Below, one piece after another: positions 9,705 through 17,238 of a stretch of 64,000 nucleotides of DNA. A model generated the notes under the pieces. That model was not told where the DNA came from, did no database searches, and saw only the letters and a program-made list of their open reading frames with translations. This DNA comes from Desertivirga brevis (GTDB lineage Bacteria > Bacteroidota > Bacteroidia > Sphingobacteriales > Sphingobacteriaceae). The stretch is from NCBI RefSeq assembly GCF_017355835.1, contig NZ_JAFEWF010000001.1, positions 1,612,001-1,676,000 on the forward strand. The letters run 5' to 3'. How positions within the stretch are numbered: position 1 is the stretch's first letter; the number at the start of each line of letters is the position of its first letter. The position numbers were made by a program, and so were the translations under genes.

Positions 9705-10917
9705 TAAAGAGGGAAATCTATTGGAAACGAAATCAAACACTCCTTATAGAACTCACTACGAGAAGCTGATCGCGGAAGCACAGTCGACCGAAATGATCTT
9801 AAATATGGGACCCCAGCACCCTTCTACACATGGGGTACTACGATTAGAGCTGATCACTGACGGAGAAATTGTTAAAGAGGTTATTCCTCATGTGGGCTAT
9901 TTGCACCGCTGCTTCGAAAAGCATGCAGAAAACCTGACCTACCAGCAAACAATCCCTTTTGCCGATCGAATGGATTACCTGGCATCGATGAACAATAGTC
10001 ATGCATGGGTGATGGGTGTTGAACGTATGTTGGGAATAGACAAGGAGATACCAAAGCGAATTGAATATATCCGTGTCCTTGTATGTGAACTAAACAGGAT
10101 CGGCTCCCACTTGATAGCATTAGGAACTTACGGCATTGACATAGGCGCTTTCACTCCCTTTCTATGGTGTTTCCGCGATCGCGAGCACATCATGAATATG
10201 CTTGAATGGGCTTCAGGGTCCCGGATGCTGTACAACTATATTTGGGTAGGCGGATTGTATTATGATCTGCCTGTAGGTTTTGAGGAACGCTGTAAAGAGT
10301 TCGTCGATTACTTTAAGCCGAAAATGAAAGAGTTGAATGAACTTCTTACCGACAATCAGATATTTATTTCACGTACGGCAAATGTAGGTATACTTCCTCT
10401 CGACGTTGCTATCAACTATGGTTGTTCTGGTCCTATGCTTAGAGCTTCCGGCTTAAAATGGGATTTAAGAAGGGTTGACGAATACTCCGCCTACCCGGAA
10501 CTGGAGTTTGATATTCCTATCGGAAAAGGAGAAATGGGCACAACCGGCGACTGCTGGGACAGGTTTAAAGTAAGGGTAGATGAGATTGAAGAGTCTGTTA
10601 AGATGATTGAACAGTGCCTTGAACGCTTAATGAAAGACCTTAAAAGGACTTCTGATTTTGATCCAAGGGCTAAGCTTCCTAAAAAGATAATCCCTAAAGC
10701 TCAGGATTACTACCTGCGTGCCGAAAGCCCACGAGGCGAGCTGGGTTATTATTTCATTACGGATGGTAAATCAGAGATCCCCAAAAGGGTTAAAGCGAGA
10801 GCACCAAGCTTCAACAACCTTCATGTTATTTCTGAAATTTCAAGAGGTATTCTTATTGCCGATTTAATTGCCATTATCGGCTCTATCGATATTGTGTTAG
10901 GGGAACTTGACAGATAA
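9688..10917 (+). CDS. nuoD: NADH-quinone oxidoreductase subunit D
   Basis: 409-residue 49-kDa-type subunit of complex I, which with its partners forms the quinone-binding site. Features are '[17 protein letters not shown]' near residue 40, '[12 protein letters not shown]', '[19 protein letters not shown]', and the C-terminal '[18 protein letters not shown]' that ends almost every NuoD. Length matches the family. It overlaps nuoC by 17 bp. A strong hairpin lies 44 bp after the stop and the next gene is on the other strand, so subunits E-N are not downstream here. Confidence 0.96.
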   Translation: MELKSDKEGNLLETKSNTPYRTHYEKLIAEAQSTEMILNMGPQHPSTHGVLRLELITDGEIVKEVIPHVGYLHRCFEKHAENLTYQQTIPFADRMDYLASMNNSHAWVMGVERMLGIDKEIPKRIEYIRVLVCELNRIGSHLIALGTYGIDIGAFTPFLWCFRDREHIMNMLEWASGSRMLYNYIWVGGLYYDLPVGFEERCKEFVDYFKPKMKELNELLTDNQIFISRTANVGILPLDVAINYGCSGPMLRASGLKWDLRRVDEYSAYPELEFDIPIGKGEMGTTGDCWDRFKVRVDEIEESVKMIEQCLERLMKDLKRTSDFDPRAKLPKKIIPKAQDYYLRAESPRGELGYYFITDGKSEIPKRVKARAPSFNNLHVISEISRGILIADLIAIIGSIDIVLGELDR

Positions 10918-10960
10918 ACAGTTTAACACAGTGTGCTTATAACAATGAATTTAAAATAGA

Positions 10961-10992
10961 GAAAGCCTTTCTGTAATCACAGAAAGGCTTTC
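10961..10992. terminator. Terminator hairpin between nuoD and the protease gene
   Basis: Perfect 14-bp stem (10961-10974 with 10979-10992) and a 4-base loop between convergent genes. The bases beyond the stem are more T-rich on the minus strand, so it may serve mainly the sigma/protease operon, but it should work for both. Confidence 0.75.
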
Positions 10993-11018
10993 AGATATAT
11001 AACCACCTTGTATTTCTA

Positions 11019-12116
11019 TTAATATACTTTCACCATAAAAACATAGTCCTGGATTTTCTTGATCTGATCCTTACGACTTAATCCGGAAAGAGCATTCTTT
11101 TTGTTCAACACCAGATTGTTTCTAACATCTTCTGGTGCCGCATCCAGTGCCTCTATCAAATACTTGGATTTCACAGCGAAAGAAGCTCCATCGACATTAT
11201 TTTCTTTTCCACTTACTATACCTAAGATATTTCCTTTTGTATCCAATACGGGGCTTCCGCTGTTACCGCTATTTACAGGTATGTCTATTTGGTACTGCAC
11301 TGTATCGCCTTTATAACCATTCCTTGAACTTACGTATCCGGTTCCAAGAACATAATCCTCTCTTGGAAAGCCGAGAGTATATACATTTTCTCCTAAATCA
11401 GCTGTAGACTTTTTGAAAGTATAAGGAAGAGCCTTTAAAGATGAGAAATTCTTATCGATGATCTGCAGAACGGCAATATCATACTGGGGCTGGGCATAAA
11501 CTTTCCTTGCCTTATAAGAATTGCCACTATTGTCCTGTATATAGATAGAATCAGCGCCTTCGATCACATGATTATTTGTTACAATATAACCACTGGCAGT
11601 TAAAGCGAAACCAGTTCCGCTGTACTCACCGGGATTAACAGGCCCCTGCATAGAATGAGCTTTAATATTTTGCATAAGCTCCTTCTTAGAACGCTGGATC
11701 TTTCTGTCAACCTCCTTACTCATCTCTCTGCGAAGAGCATTGTAGCCCGAAACCAGCGCATTACGTTTAGAAAAATATCCGGTAGAGAACAAAGTACCAA
11801 AAACTGCAAGCAAAGCAACCGATGCTGCTACTGCCGCGTTCATCCTGTATTTATCCCATAGCTTTCGAACAATAAGAGATTTTGGAAGAACTTCACCTTT
11901 AATAGCGTGCATATCCAGGGTCTCATGTATCGCATTCATCTCCGAGATCAGCGTATGCTTATTGCCGTAATCCTTCAGCTGTTCAATAAATGTTTGATGG
12001 GCCACTACTTGCTGGTCCACTAACGGATCTCTTGCTCTTAGCTTTTCAAACTCGGCTTTCTCACTCTCCGTCATCTCTCCCCTTAAGTAAGCCTCAATTT
12101 GTTCTGTCATTTTCAT
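11019..12116 (-). CDS. Membrane-anchored anti-sigma-like/trypsin-like serine protease fusion
   Basis: 365-residue protein in three parts. Residues 1-85 are soluble and resemble the cytoplasmic part of Bacteroidota anti-sigma factors (IEAYLRGEMTESEKAEFEKL). One membrane helix spans about 92-112. Residues 165-330 are a trypsin-like (S1C/Deg-type) domain with a full triad: His183 in TNNHVIEG, Asp213 in YDIAVLQ, Ser286 in NSGNSGSPV. No PDZ domain is visible. With the N-terminus inside, the protease would face the periplasm. The ECF sigma gene ends 16 bp upstream, so the pair is an operon. I infer that the N-terminus binds the sigma factor and the protease senses or acts in the periplasm; the anti-sigma role is not proven by sequence. 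Confidence 0.8.
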   Translation of the reverse strand: MKMTEQIEAYLRGEMTESEKAEFEKLRARDPLVDQQVVAHQTFIEQLKDYGNKHTLISEMNAIHETLDMHAIKGEVLPKSLIVRKLWDKYRMNAAVAASVALLAVFGTLFSTGYFSKRNALVSGYNALRREMSKEVDRKIQRSKKELMQNIKAHSMQGPVNPGEYSGTGFALTASGYIVTNNHVIEGADSIYIQDNSGNSYKARKVYAQPQYDIAVLQIIDKNFSSLKALPYTFKKSTADLGENVYTLGFPREDYVLGTGYVSSRNGYKGDTVQYQIDIPVNSGNSGSPVLDTKGNILGIVSGKENNVDGASFAVKSKYLIEALDAAPEDVRNNLVLNKKNALSGLSRKDQIKKIQDYVFMVKVY

Positions 12117-12132
12117 CTTTAAATAGCGTTAA

Positions 12133-12699
12133 TCATGCTTGAAAGAATATCTTCTTCAAACGTTGCAGACACTTGTATTTTTGGTTCTTTGCATTATCTG
12201 CGTTTGTGTAACCAAACTTCTCACAAATCTCCTGCATTGATTTATTATGAATGTAGAAGTCTTCAATGATCGTCTTACACGGTTCCCCGAGATGAACGAG
12301 CGCTTTTTCCATTTGTTTGAACTGTTTATCCTTTTCTTCATGCCTTTCGAGATCATGCTCAACTGGCAAAACGTCTTCAAAATCCCTAACGTTTCCAGCA
12401 TTGCGACTAAGCTGACTCAGACGCTTCAACCATAATCTGCGGCATACTGAATAGATAAACGTTTTAAGCTTGCTGTTCAGTTCAAAGTTTCCGCTTTTTA
12501 CCTTATCATAAAGAACTAATACTGATTCCTGAAATATGTCTTTAGCATCATCTTCATTTCCGTTATTCATTACAATCATCTGCAATATCATCGGGAAATA
12601 TGCCTTATAAACTTTTTCAAGAACATCTTTTGAGCCATTAAGGATACCCAATATTACTTCACTATCCGTTGGTACTGACCTTTTTATCTCTTTGCTCAC
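12133..12699 (-). CDS. ECF-type RNA polymerase sigma factor
   Basis: 188-residue sigma-70 family protein with region 2 (about residues 30-95, including EDDAKDIFQESVLVLYDKV and TFIYSVCRRLWLKRL) and region 4 (about 135-185, including SMQEICEKFGYTNADNAKNQ, a helix-turn-helix). Regions 1 and 3 are missing, as in ECF factors. The start is GTG at 12699. A GGTTAC-N15-GTATTAA promoter-like pair ends 3 bases before that GTG, implying autoregulation and a leaderless message, or a slightly later start. The downstream gene is the anti-sigma-like protease. Confidence 0.88.
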   Translation of the reverse strand: MSKEIKRSVPTDSEVILGILNGSKDVLEKVYKAYFPMILQMIVMNNGNEDDAKDIFQESVLVLYDKVKSGNFELNSKLKTFIYSVCRRLWLKRLSQLSRNAGNVRDFEDVLPVEHDLERHEEKDKQFKQMEKALVHLGEPCKTIIEDFYIHNKSMQEICEKFGYTNADNAKNQKYKCLQRLKKIFFQA

Positions 12700-12702
12700 T
12701 AT

Positions 12703-12730
12703 TTAATACGCTATTGTGTTAATTGTAACC
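12703..12730 (-). promoter_or_regulatory. Putative ECF promoter of the sigma gene: GGTTAC-N15-GTATTAA
   Basis: On the minus strand GGTTAC (12730-12725), 15 bases, then GTATTAA (12709-12703), immediately before the sigma GTG. The same pair with the same spacing lies before both lipoprotein genes on the plus strand. The -10-like element leaves almost no leader. Confidence 0.6.
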
Positions 12731-12779
12731 CAATGATAAGTAAAAAAAAAAATAATTAATTTATTAAAAGTTGGGTTAC
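12725..12779. repeat. Inverted repeat GTAACCCAA...TTGGGTTAC in the divergent promoter region
   Basis: Nine-base arms at 12725-12733 and 12771-12779, 37 bases apart. Each TTGGGTTAC copy points toward one of the divergent genes, so the repeat is best read as two -35-like elements, though a dimeric operator is also possible. Confidence 0.6.
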
Positions 12780-12801
12780 TTTTTTGCCGACCTGGTATTA
12801 A
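12774..12801 (+). promoter_or_regulatory. Putative ECF promoter of lipoprotein gene 1: GGTTAC-N15-GTATTAA
   Basis: GGTTAC at 12774-12779 and GTATTAA at 12795-12801, spacing 15. It predicts a leader of about 35-40 bases before the ATG at 12845. It is matched base for base in the paralog's promoter and, on the other strand, before the sigma gene. Confidence 0.6.
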
Positions 12802-12844
12802 CGTTAAATATTAGTTGTTTAATTATTATACTTGACCCCAAAAA

Positions 12845-13063
12845 ATGAAAAATTTATTCAAATTCGGATTTGTTGCTTTAGCTATCTCTTTATCAGTTGC
12901 TGCTTGTTCTTCTAACAAGTCAGAAGGTGCTTCTGATTCAACTGCTGTTGATTCTGCTGCTGTTGATACTTCACTAGCTACTGACACTGCATCTGCTGAT
13001 ACTGCTGCTGACACTACTGCTGCTGCTGCTGACACTACTGCTGCTGCTCCAGCTGCTCACTAA
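12845..13063 (+). CDS. Small Ala/Thr/Asp-rich lipoprotein, paralog 1
   Basis: 72-residue protein with a lipoprotein signal peptide ending at VAAC (Cys21), so it should be lipidated and envelope-bound. The mature part is low-complexity and acidic, built from Ala, Thr, Asp and Ser with repeated 'DTTAAA'-like units; no fold or enzyme motif is visible. The first 28 residues are almost identical to the paralog at 13411, and upstream DNA is also conserved. Its position divergent from an ECF sigma gene with a matching promoter suggests membership of that regulon. A terminator follows. Confidence 0.8.
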   Translation: MKNLFKFGFVALAISLSVAACSSNKSEGASDSTAVDSAAVDTSLATDTASADTAADTTAAAADTTAAAPAAH

Positions 13064-13080
13064 GATCCGATAAAAGGAAT

Positions 13081-13114
13081 AAAGGCTGCCAGATTGTATC
13101 GGCAGCCTTTTTTT
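13081..13114 (+). terminator. Terminator of lipoprotein gene 1
   Basis: 10-bp stem aaaggctgcc/ggcagccttt with a 10-base loop, followed by a T tract. Confidence 0.85.
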
Positions 13115-13338
13115 GTGCCCTGGTTTTTCAAAGAATCTATCCTACATTAATTGTCATTCCCAAACCTATCTTCGGTAAGAATAATAGCTTCCCCCTTAAT
13201 TGTTATCCTCTTCAAACCCACGCCATTTCAATTGTTATCAATAAATTGTCTTCGTTCATATACTTCAACCTGCAGTAAGGCCTTAAAGCAGCTAATTCAT
13301 GTCCTGTAAATATTTTTTAAAAATTTTTAAATCCACCA
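13115..13338. other. Intergenic stretch between the two lipoprotein genes
   Basis: No ORF, repeat or structured element recognised; homology between the two gene copies begins only at the GGTTAC element (about 13339). Confidence 0.5.
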
Positions 13339-13366
13339 GGTTACCTTTTTAAGATTCCGGTATTAA
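13339..13366 (+). promoter_or_regulatory. Putative ECF promoter of lipoprotein gene 2: GGTTAC-N15-GTATTAA
   Basis: GGTTAC at 13339-13344 and GTATTAA at 13360-13366, spacing 15, at the same distance from the start codon as in paralog 1. Conservation continues to the ATG, so the two promoters are probably copies from one duplication. Confidence 0.6.
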
Positions 13367-13410
13367 GGTTAAATATTATTTGTTTAATCGTTAAGCTTAA
13401 CCTCAAAAAA

Positions 13411-13638
13411 ATGAAAAATTTATTCAAATTCGGATTCCTTGCTTTAGCTATCTCTTTATCAGTTGCTGCTTGTTCTTCTAACAAATCAGGTGGCGAAGGT
13501 GATTCAACTACTGTTGATTCAGCTGCAGTTGATACTTCATTAACTACTGATACTGCTGCTGCTGGTGCTGGTCTTACTACAGATTCAGCTGCTGCTGGTA
13601 CAGCTACTGATTCAGCTACTGCTGCTCCTGCTCACTAA
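13411..13638 (+). CDS. Small Ala/Thr/Asp-rich lipoprotein, paralog 2
   Basis: 75-residue paralog of the lipoprotein at 12845, with the same lipobox (VAAC) and the same acidic low-complexity composition but a diverged repeat pattern, including extra Gly ('AAGAGLTTDSAAAG'). The signal peptide differs at only one position from paralog 1. It has its own promoter-like pair and its own terminator, so the two genes are separate transcription units rather than an operon. Function unknown; such peptides could be lipid-anchored spacers or stress markers, but this is speculation. Confidence 0.8.
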   Translation: MKNLFKFGFLALAISLSVAACSSNKSGGEGDSTTVDSAAVDTSLTTDTAAAGAGLTTDSAAAGTATDSATAAPAH

Positions 13639-13660
13639 TCCGAGATTAAAAGGAAAATAA

Positions 13661-13695
13661 AAAAGCTGTCCGAGGATCTCGGGCAGCTTTTTTAT
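13661..13695 (+). terminator. Terminator of lipoprotein gene 2
   Basis: 14-bp stem with one G-T pair (13661-13674 with 13678-13691) and a T-rich tail. Confidence 0.8.
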
Positions 13696-13700
13696 TTTAC

Positions 13701-13760
13701 ACCGAAATAAAAGAAGAGGGCCTGCAATAAAATTTGCAGGCCCTCTTCTTTTATTTCGGT
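13701..13760. terminator. 27-bp perfect inverted repeat, terminator of the efflux operon
   Basis: Arms 13701-13727 and 13734-13760 are perfectly complementary with a 6-base loop. It lies 6 bases beyond the RND gene's stop codon, reading on the minus strand, and is followed there by T-rich sequence. The stem is much longer than usual for an intrinsic terminator. Confidence 0.75.
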
Positions 13761-13766
13761 AATGGA

Positions 13767-16700
13767 TTAATGTTTTTCTACTACCATCACTTCTTTATGA
13801 TGCTCGATAACTGGTTTCTTGCCAAAGAACCTTTTAACCCTTTTTGAATTCGTATCCGCAATAAGGTACATACATGGAACTAACACTAAGGTTAGGAATG
13901 TACCAAACACTAGACCAAATATCATTGTCCAGGATAGCGGTCCCCAGAAGGCCACGTTGTCGCCCCCAAAATACAGGTGCGGATTAAACTCGCTGAAGAG
14001 CTTCGCGAAGTCCATATTTAGCCCTACAGCCAAAGGAATCAAACCAAGTATTGTCGCAGTTGCTGTCAGCAACACTGGTGTCATACGTGTTCGTCCAGCT
14101 TCAATCACCGCATCCTTTACAGACATTCCCTGTTGGACCATCAGATCCGTAAATTCTACCAACAAGATACCATTACGGACAACGATACCAGCAAGGGCTA
14201 TAATACCAACTCCCGACATTACGATCGACATTTCCATCCGGAAAATAATAATACCAAGAAATACCCCAATAACACTGAATAATACCTCACTCAGAATAAT
14301 AAGCGGTTTACTGATTGAGTTAAATTGGAGCACAAGGATAACAAGGATCAACCCGAAGGCTGTCATTAACGCTCCACCAAGGAAATTAGCGGTCTCCATT
14401 TGCTCTTCCTGTTCTCCGGCCATCTTGATCATTACTCCATCAGGAGCCTTGAACTGATCTATCTCCGATTGAACAGATGCTACAACTTCATTAGGGTTAT
14501 AGTCACCCAATACGTTGGAGGAAAGGATAATTATCCTTTTTTGTTGCTTGCGTTTAATACCACCATAAGTATTTACATAATCAATATCTGCAAATGACGA
14601 CATCGGCACCTGACGGATCATTCCTCCCATTGCCATATCCCGGTAAGTGACTTTCATATTGCGAATAGCCTGAAGGTTATTACGCTGATCTTCCTGCGCT
14701 CGAACATTGATCTCATAATCTTCGTCATCATCACGGAATTTAGAAGCTTCCATTCCATAAATTGCAGTACGAAGATCTTTACCGATCTGTCCCGTAGAAA
14801 TCCCTTCTCTGTTAGCTCTTTCACGGTTAATATCAAACAAGATCTCTGGCTTGTTATTCTGGAAGTCAGATCTTAATTCCTCCACTCCCGCTATCTGCTT
14901 CGCATCAAGATACTTCTTTAAGCGATCTGCAGTTTTTACAATCGAGTCCAGATTATCACTAGTGATTTCTATTGAAATTGGTTTTGCTGTTGGAGGCCCG
15001 GACTGCTCTTTTGTTACCGAAATCTGGGCACCAGGAATACCTTTCACTGCATTTCTAATCTTATCCAGATAGATTGCGGTACTTTCGCCATCGCGCTTTC
15101 CGAACTCAACAAAGGCAACTGTCACCTTCCCTTTGTTAGTGTATTCACCCTGATCCTCATCCTGGGGGTCCGTTACACCTACGGTAACATTAGAAATAAT
15201 AGAGGAGACAATTTTATTATCACGGCCAACCACTTTAGTTACTCTGTCTTCTACCTTTTTAACTACCTCATTGGTATAAGCCTGGTCGGTTCCGACAGGA
15301 AGTTGAACATAGGCATAGATGAAGTTAGGATCAGATTCGGGGAAGAATACAACTTTAGGTGGAAAAATTCCAATAAGTACAATAGTGAAAACAAATAAGC
15401 CCAATGTACCGAAGATCATTGTCCTTGGACGCGCAACAGCCCATACCAGTAAGTTTGCGTATCGATCCTGAAACCTTGGCCATGCATTTTCCTGGAAACG
15501 TTTAACTAATCCAGTCAAATAAAAATGATTCAATAGATACAGTAATGCAAGGAACACTACAAAGTTTCCAAGTCCGAAGGAGATTACATATCCGATAATA
15601 GCAATAACACCCAGGATAATAAGAACTTTCTTAACGGTTTTGTCGAAAGTCGGTTTTTTATGTTCCCCTTCATGGTGCGGTTGCATAAAGTCGACTGCAA
15701 AGACAGGGTTTATTATATATGCTACCACTAACGAGGCCAGCAAGGTTATGATCAAGGTTGTGGGTAGGAAGAACATAAACTTCCCGATAATACCCGGCCA
15801 GAATAATAGAGGAACAAAGGGAGCTAATGTGGTAAGTGTACCTGAAAGTACTGGTAAGAAAACTTCACCAGCAGCCATCTTTGCCGCTTTAACAATAGGA
15901 ACTTTTCCATTATCAAAAATACGGTGGGTATTCTCAATTACCACAATGGCGTCGTCCACAACAATACCTAAACCAAGCAGGAAGGAGAATAATACCACCA
16001 TGTTCATAGTGAAACTAAATCCTGCAATAGAACCCAAGGCTGGCATGGTCAAAAATGCTACGAACATCGACAATGGGACTGAAAGTGCAACGAACAGGGC
16101 ATTGGTCACTCCCATAAAGAACATTAGGATCACGGTTACCAGTATAAAACCAATGATGATTGTATTGATCAAGTCATGCAAGGTAACCCGAGTCTGATCG
16201 GATTGGTCCCCTGTCAAAGTAATCTGAAGATTCTTGGGAAGGGAAGTTTCCTTCATTTCTTTAATAAGAGCATTGATCTTATCAGATGCCTCGATAAGGT
16301 TTTCCCCACTGCGTTTTTTAACGTTTAGTGTGATTACGTTCTTACCGTATAATCTTGCATAACTTTTCTGCTCCTTGAAGGAATCCTTTACCTCTGCGAT
16401 ATCTTTGAGATAAATAGAGGCACCGGTAGGACCTTTAATAATCATGTCACCAATTTCCTCAGCAGATTTAAAGTCCTTTTTAACATTTAAGGTACGTCTT
16501 ACACCATCCATCGGAACCGTTCCTCCTGAGATGGTCATATTCTCGTATCTGATCGCGTTTTCAATATCTGTAAAAGAAACCTGGGCTGCAGCCATTTTAT
16601 TCATGTCTACATTCACCTGAATTTCGGGTTCAAGCGCTCCTACGATATCTACCCCAGAAATTTCTTTTAACCCTTCAATTTGATCTTCAAGGTCATCTGC

Positions 16701-17189
16701 ATACTTTTTCAGCGTCTTTAAGTCATAGTCACCAGAAATGTTCACATAAACAATTGGAAGATCTGCGAGGTTAATATCAGAAACAGAAGGATCATTTGGT
16801 AAATCGTTCGGCAAATCACCTTTTACCTTATCCACCGCATCCTTTACCAGCTGCTTTGCTTCCTTCGTTTCAACATCGGCATTAAACTCCGCGGTGATCA
16901 TAGAGAAGTCCTGGTAAGAGTTTGAAGTAATTTTCTTCAATCCTTTCAGTCCCCGTAACTCCTTCTCGATCTGTTTAGTAACAAGGCTCTCCATATTGCC
17001 TGGAGAGGTTCCCGGGTAGATCGTCGTTACAAATATTTTCGGAATAATAACCTCCGGAAAGTTCTCCTTCGGCATATTATTATATGCGATTATACCCATT
17101 ATGGAGATGATAACAGTGATGACGTAGATAGCCATCTTGTTATCAATCGCCCAACTTGAGGGCTTAAATTCTTTAAATACGTCTTTCAT
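13767..17189 (-). CDS. RND efflux transporter, inner-membrane pump subunit
   Basis: 1140-residue AcrB/MexB-type proton-driven pump (HAE family by pattern). It begins with a cytoplasmic stub, a first helix near residue 25, and the large periplasmic loop; both halves of the duplicated RND fold are visible, including the 'GLGIVVDDAIVVIEN' helix-4 motif with the paired aspartates used in proton transfer. The protein is about 90 residues longer than AcrB. The extra length includes a segment around residues 505-565 between the two repeats that adds a charged loop and two hydrophobic stretches. It is the last gene of the operon TetR-TolC-adaptor-pump. Substrate unknown. Confidence 0.93.
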   Translation of the reverse strand: MKDVFKEFKPSSWAIDNKMAIYVITVIISIMGIIAYNNMPKENFPEVIIPKIFVTTIYPGTSPGNMESLVTKQIEKELRGLKGLKKITSNSYQDFSMITAEFNADVETKEAKQLVKDAVDKVKGDLPNDLPNDPSVSDINLADLPIVYVNISGDYDLKTLKKYADDLEDQIEGLKEISGVDIVGALEPEIQVNVDMNKMAAAQVSFTDIENAIRYENMTISGGTVPMDGVRRTLNVKKDFKSAEEIGDMIIKGPTGASIYLKDIAEVKDSFKEQKSYARLYGKNVITLNVKKRSGENLIEASDKINALIKEMKETSLPKNLQITLTGDQSDQTRVTLHDLINTIIIGFILVTVILMFFMGVTNALFVALSVPLSMFVAFLTMPALGSIAGFSFTMNMVVLFSFLLGLGIVVDDAIVVIENTHRIFDNGKVPIVKAAKMAAGEVFLPVLSGTLTTLAPFVPLLFWPGIIGKFMFFLPTTLIITLLASLVVAYIINPVFAVDFMQPHHEGEHKKPTFDKTVKKVLIILGVIAIIGYVISFGLGNFVVFLALLYLLNHFYLTGLVKRFQENAWPRFQDRYANLLVWAVARPRTMIFGTLGLFVFTIVLIGIFPPKVVFFPESDPNFIYAYVQLPVGTDQAYTNEVVKKVEDRVTKVVGRDNKIVSSIISNVTVGVTDPQDEDQGEYTNKGKVTVAFVEFGKRDGESTAIYLDKIRNAVKGIPGAQISVTKEQSGPPTAKPISIEITSDNLDSIVKTADRLKKYLDAKQIAGVEELRSDFQNNKPEILFDINRERANREGISTGQIGKDLRTAIYGMEASKFRDDDEDYEINVRAQEDQRNNLQAIRNMKVTYRDMAMGGMIRQVPMSSFADIDYVNTYGGIKRKQQKRIIILSSNVLGDYNPNEVVASVQSEIDQFKAPDGVMIKMAGEQEEQMETANFLGGALMTAFGLILVILVLQFNSISKPLIILSEVLFSVIGVFLGIIIFRMEMSIVMSGVGIIALAGIVVRNGILLVEFTDLMVQQGMSVKDAVIEAGRTRMTPVLLTATATILGLIPLAVGLNMDFAKLFSEFNPHLYFGGDNVAFWGPLSWTMIFGLVFGTFLTLVLVPCMYLIADTNSKRVKRFFGKKPVIEHHKEVMVVEKH

Positions 17190-17238
17190 CTTATAAGAGA
17201 TTTGAGAGATGAGATATTAGTTTTATACTAATTCTGCC

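Noticed and set aside
13819..14457. 212-codon plus-strand ORF inside the RND pump gene
   Set aside because: Antisense shadow of a strongly conserved gene; its translation has no domain or protein-like composition.
15640..16197. 185-codon plus-strand ORF inside the RND pump gene
   Set aside because: Also antisense to the pump; composition follows the complementary codons of membrane helices.
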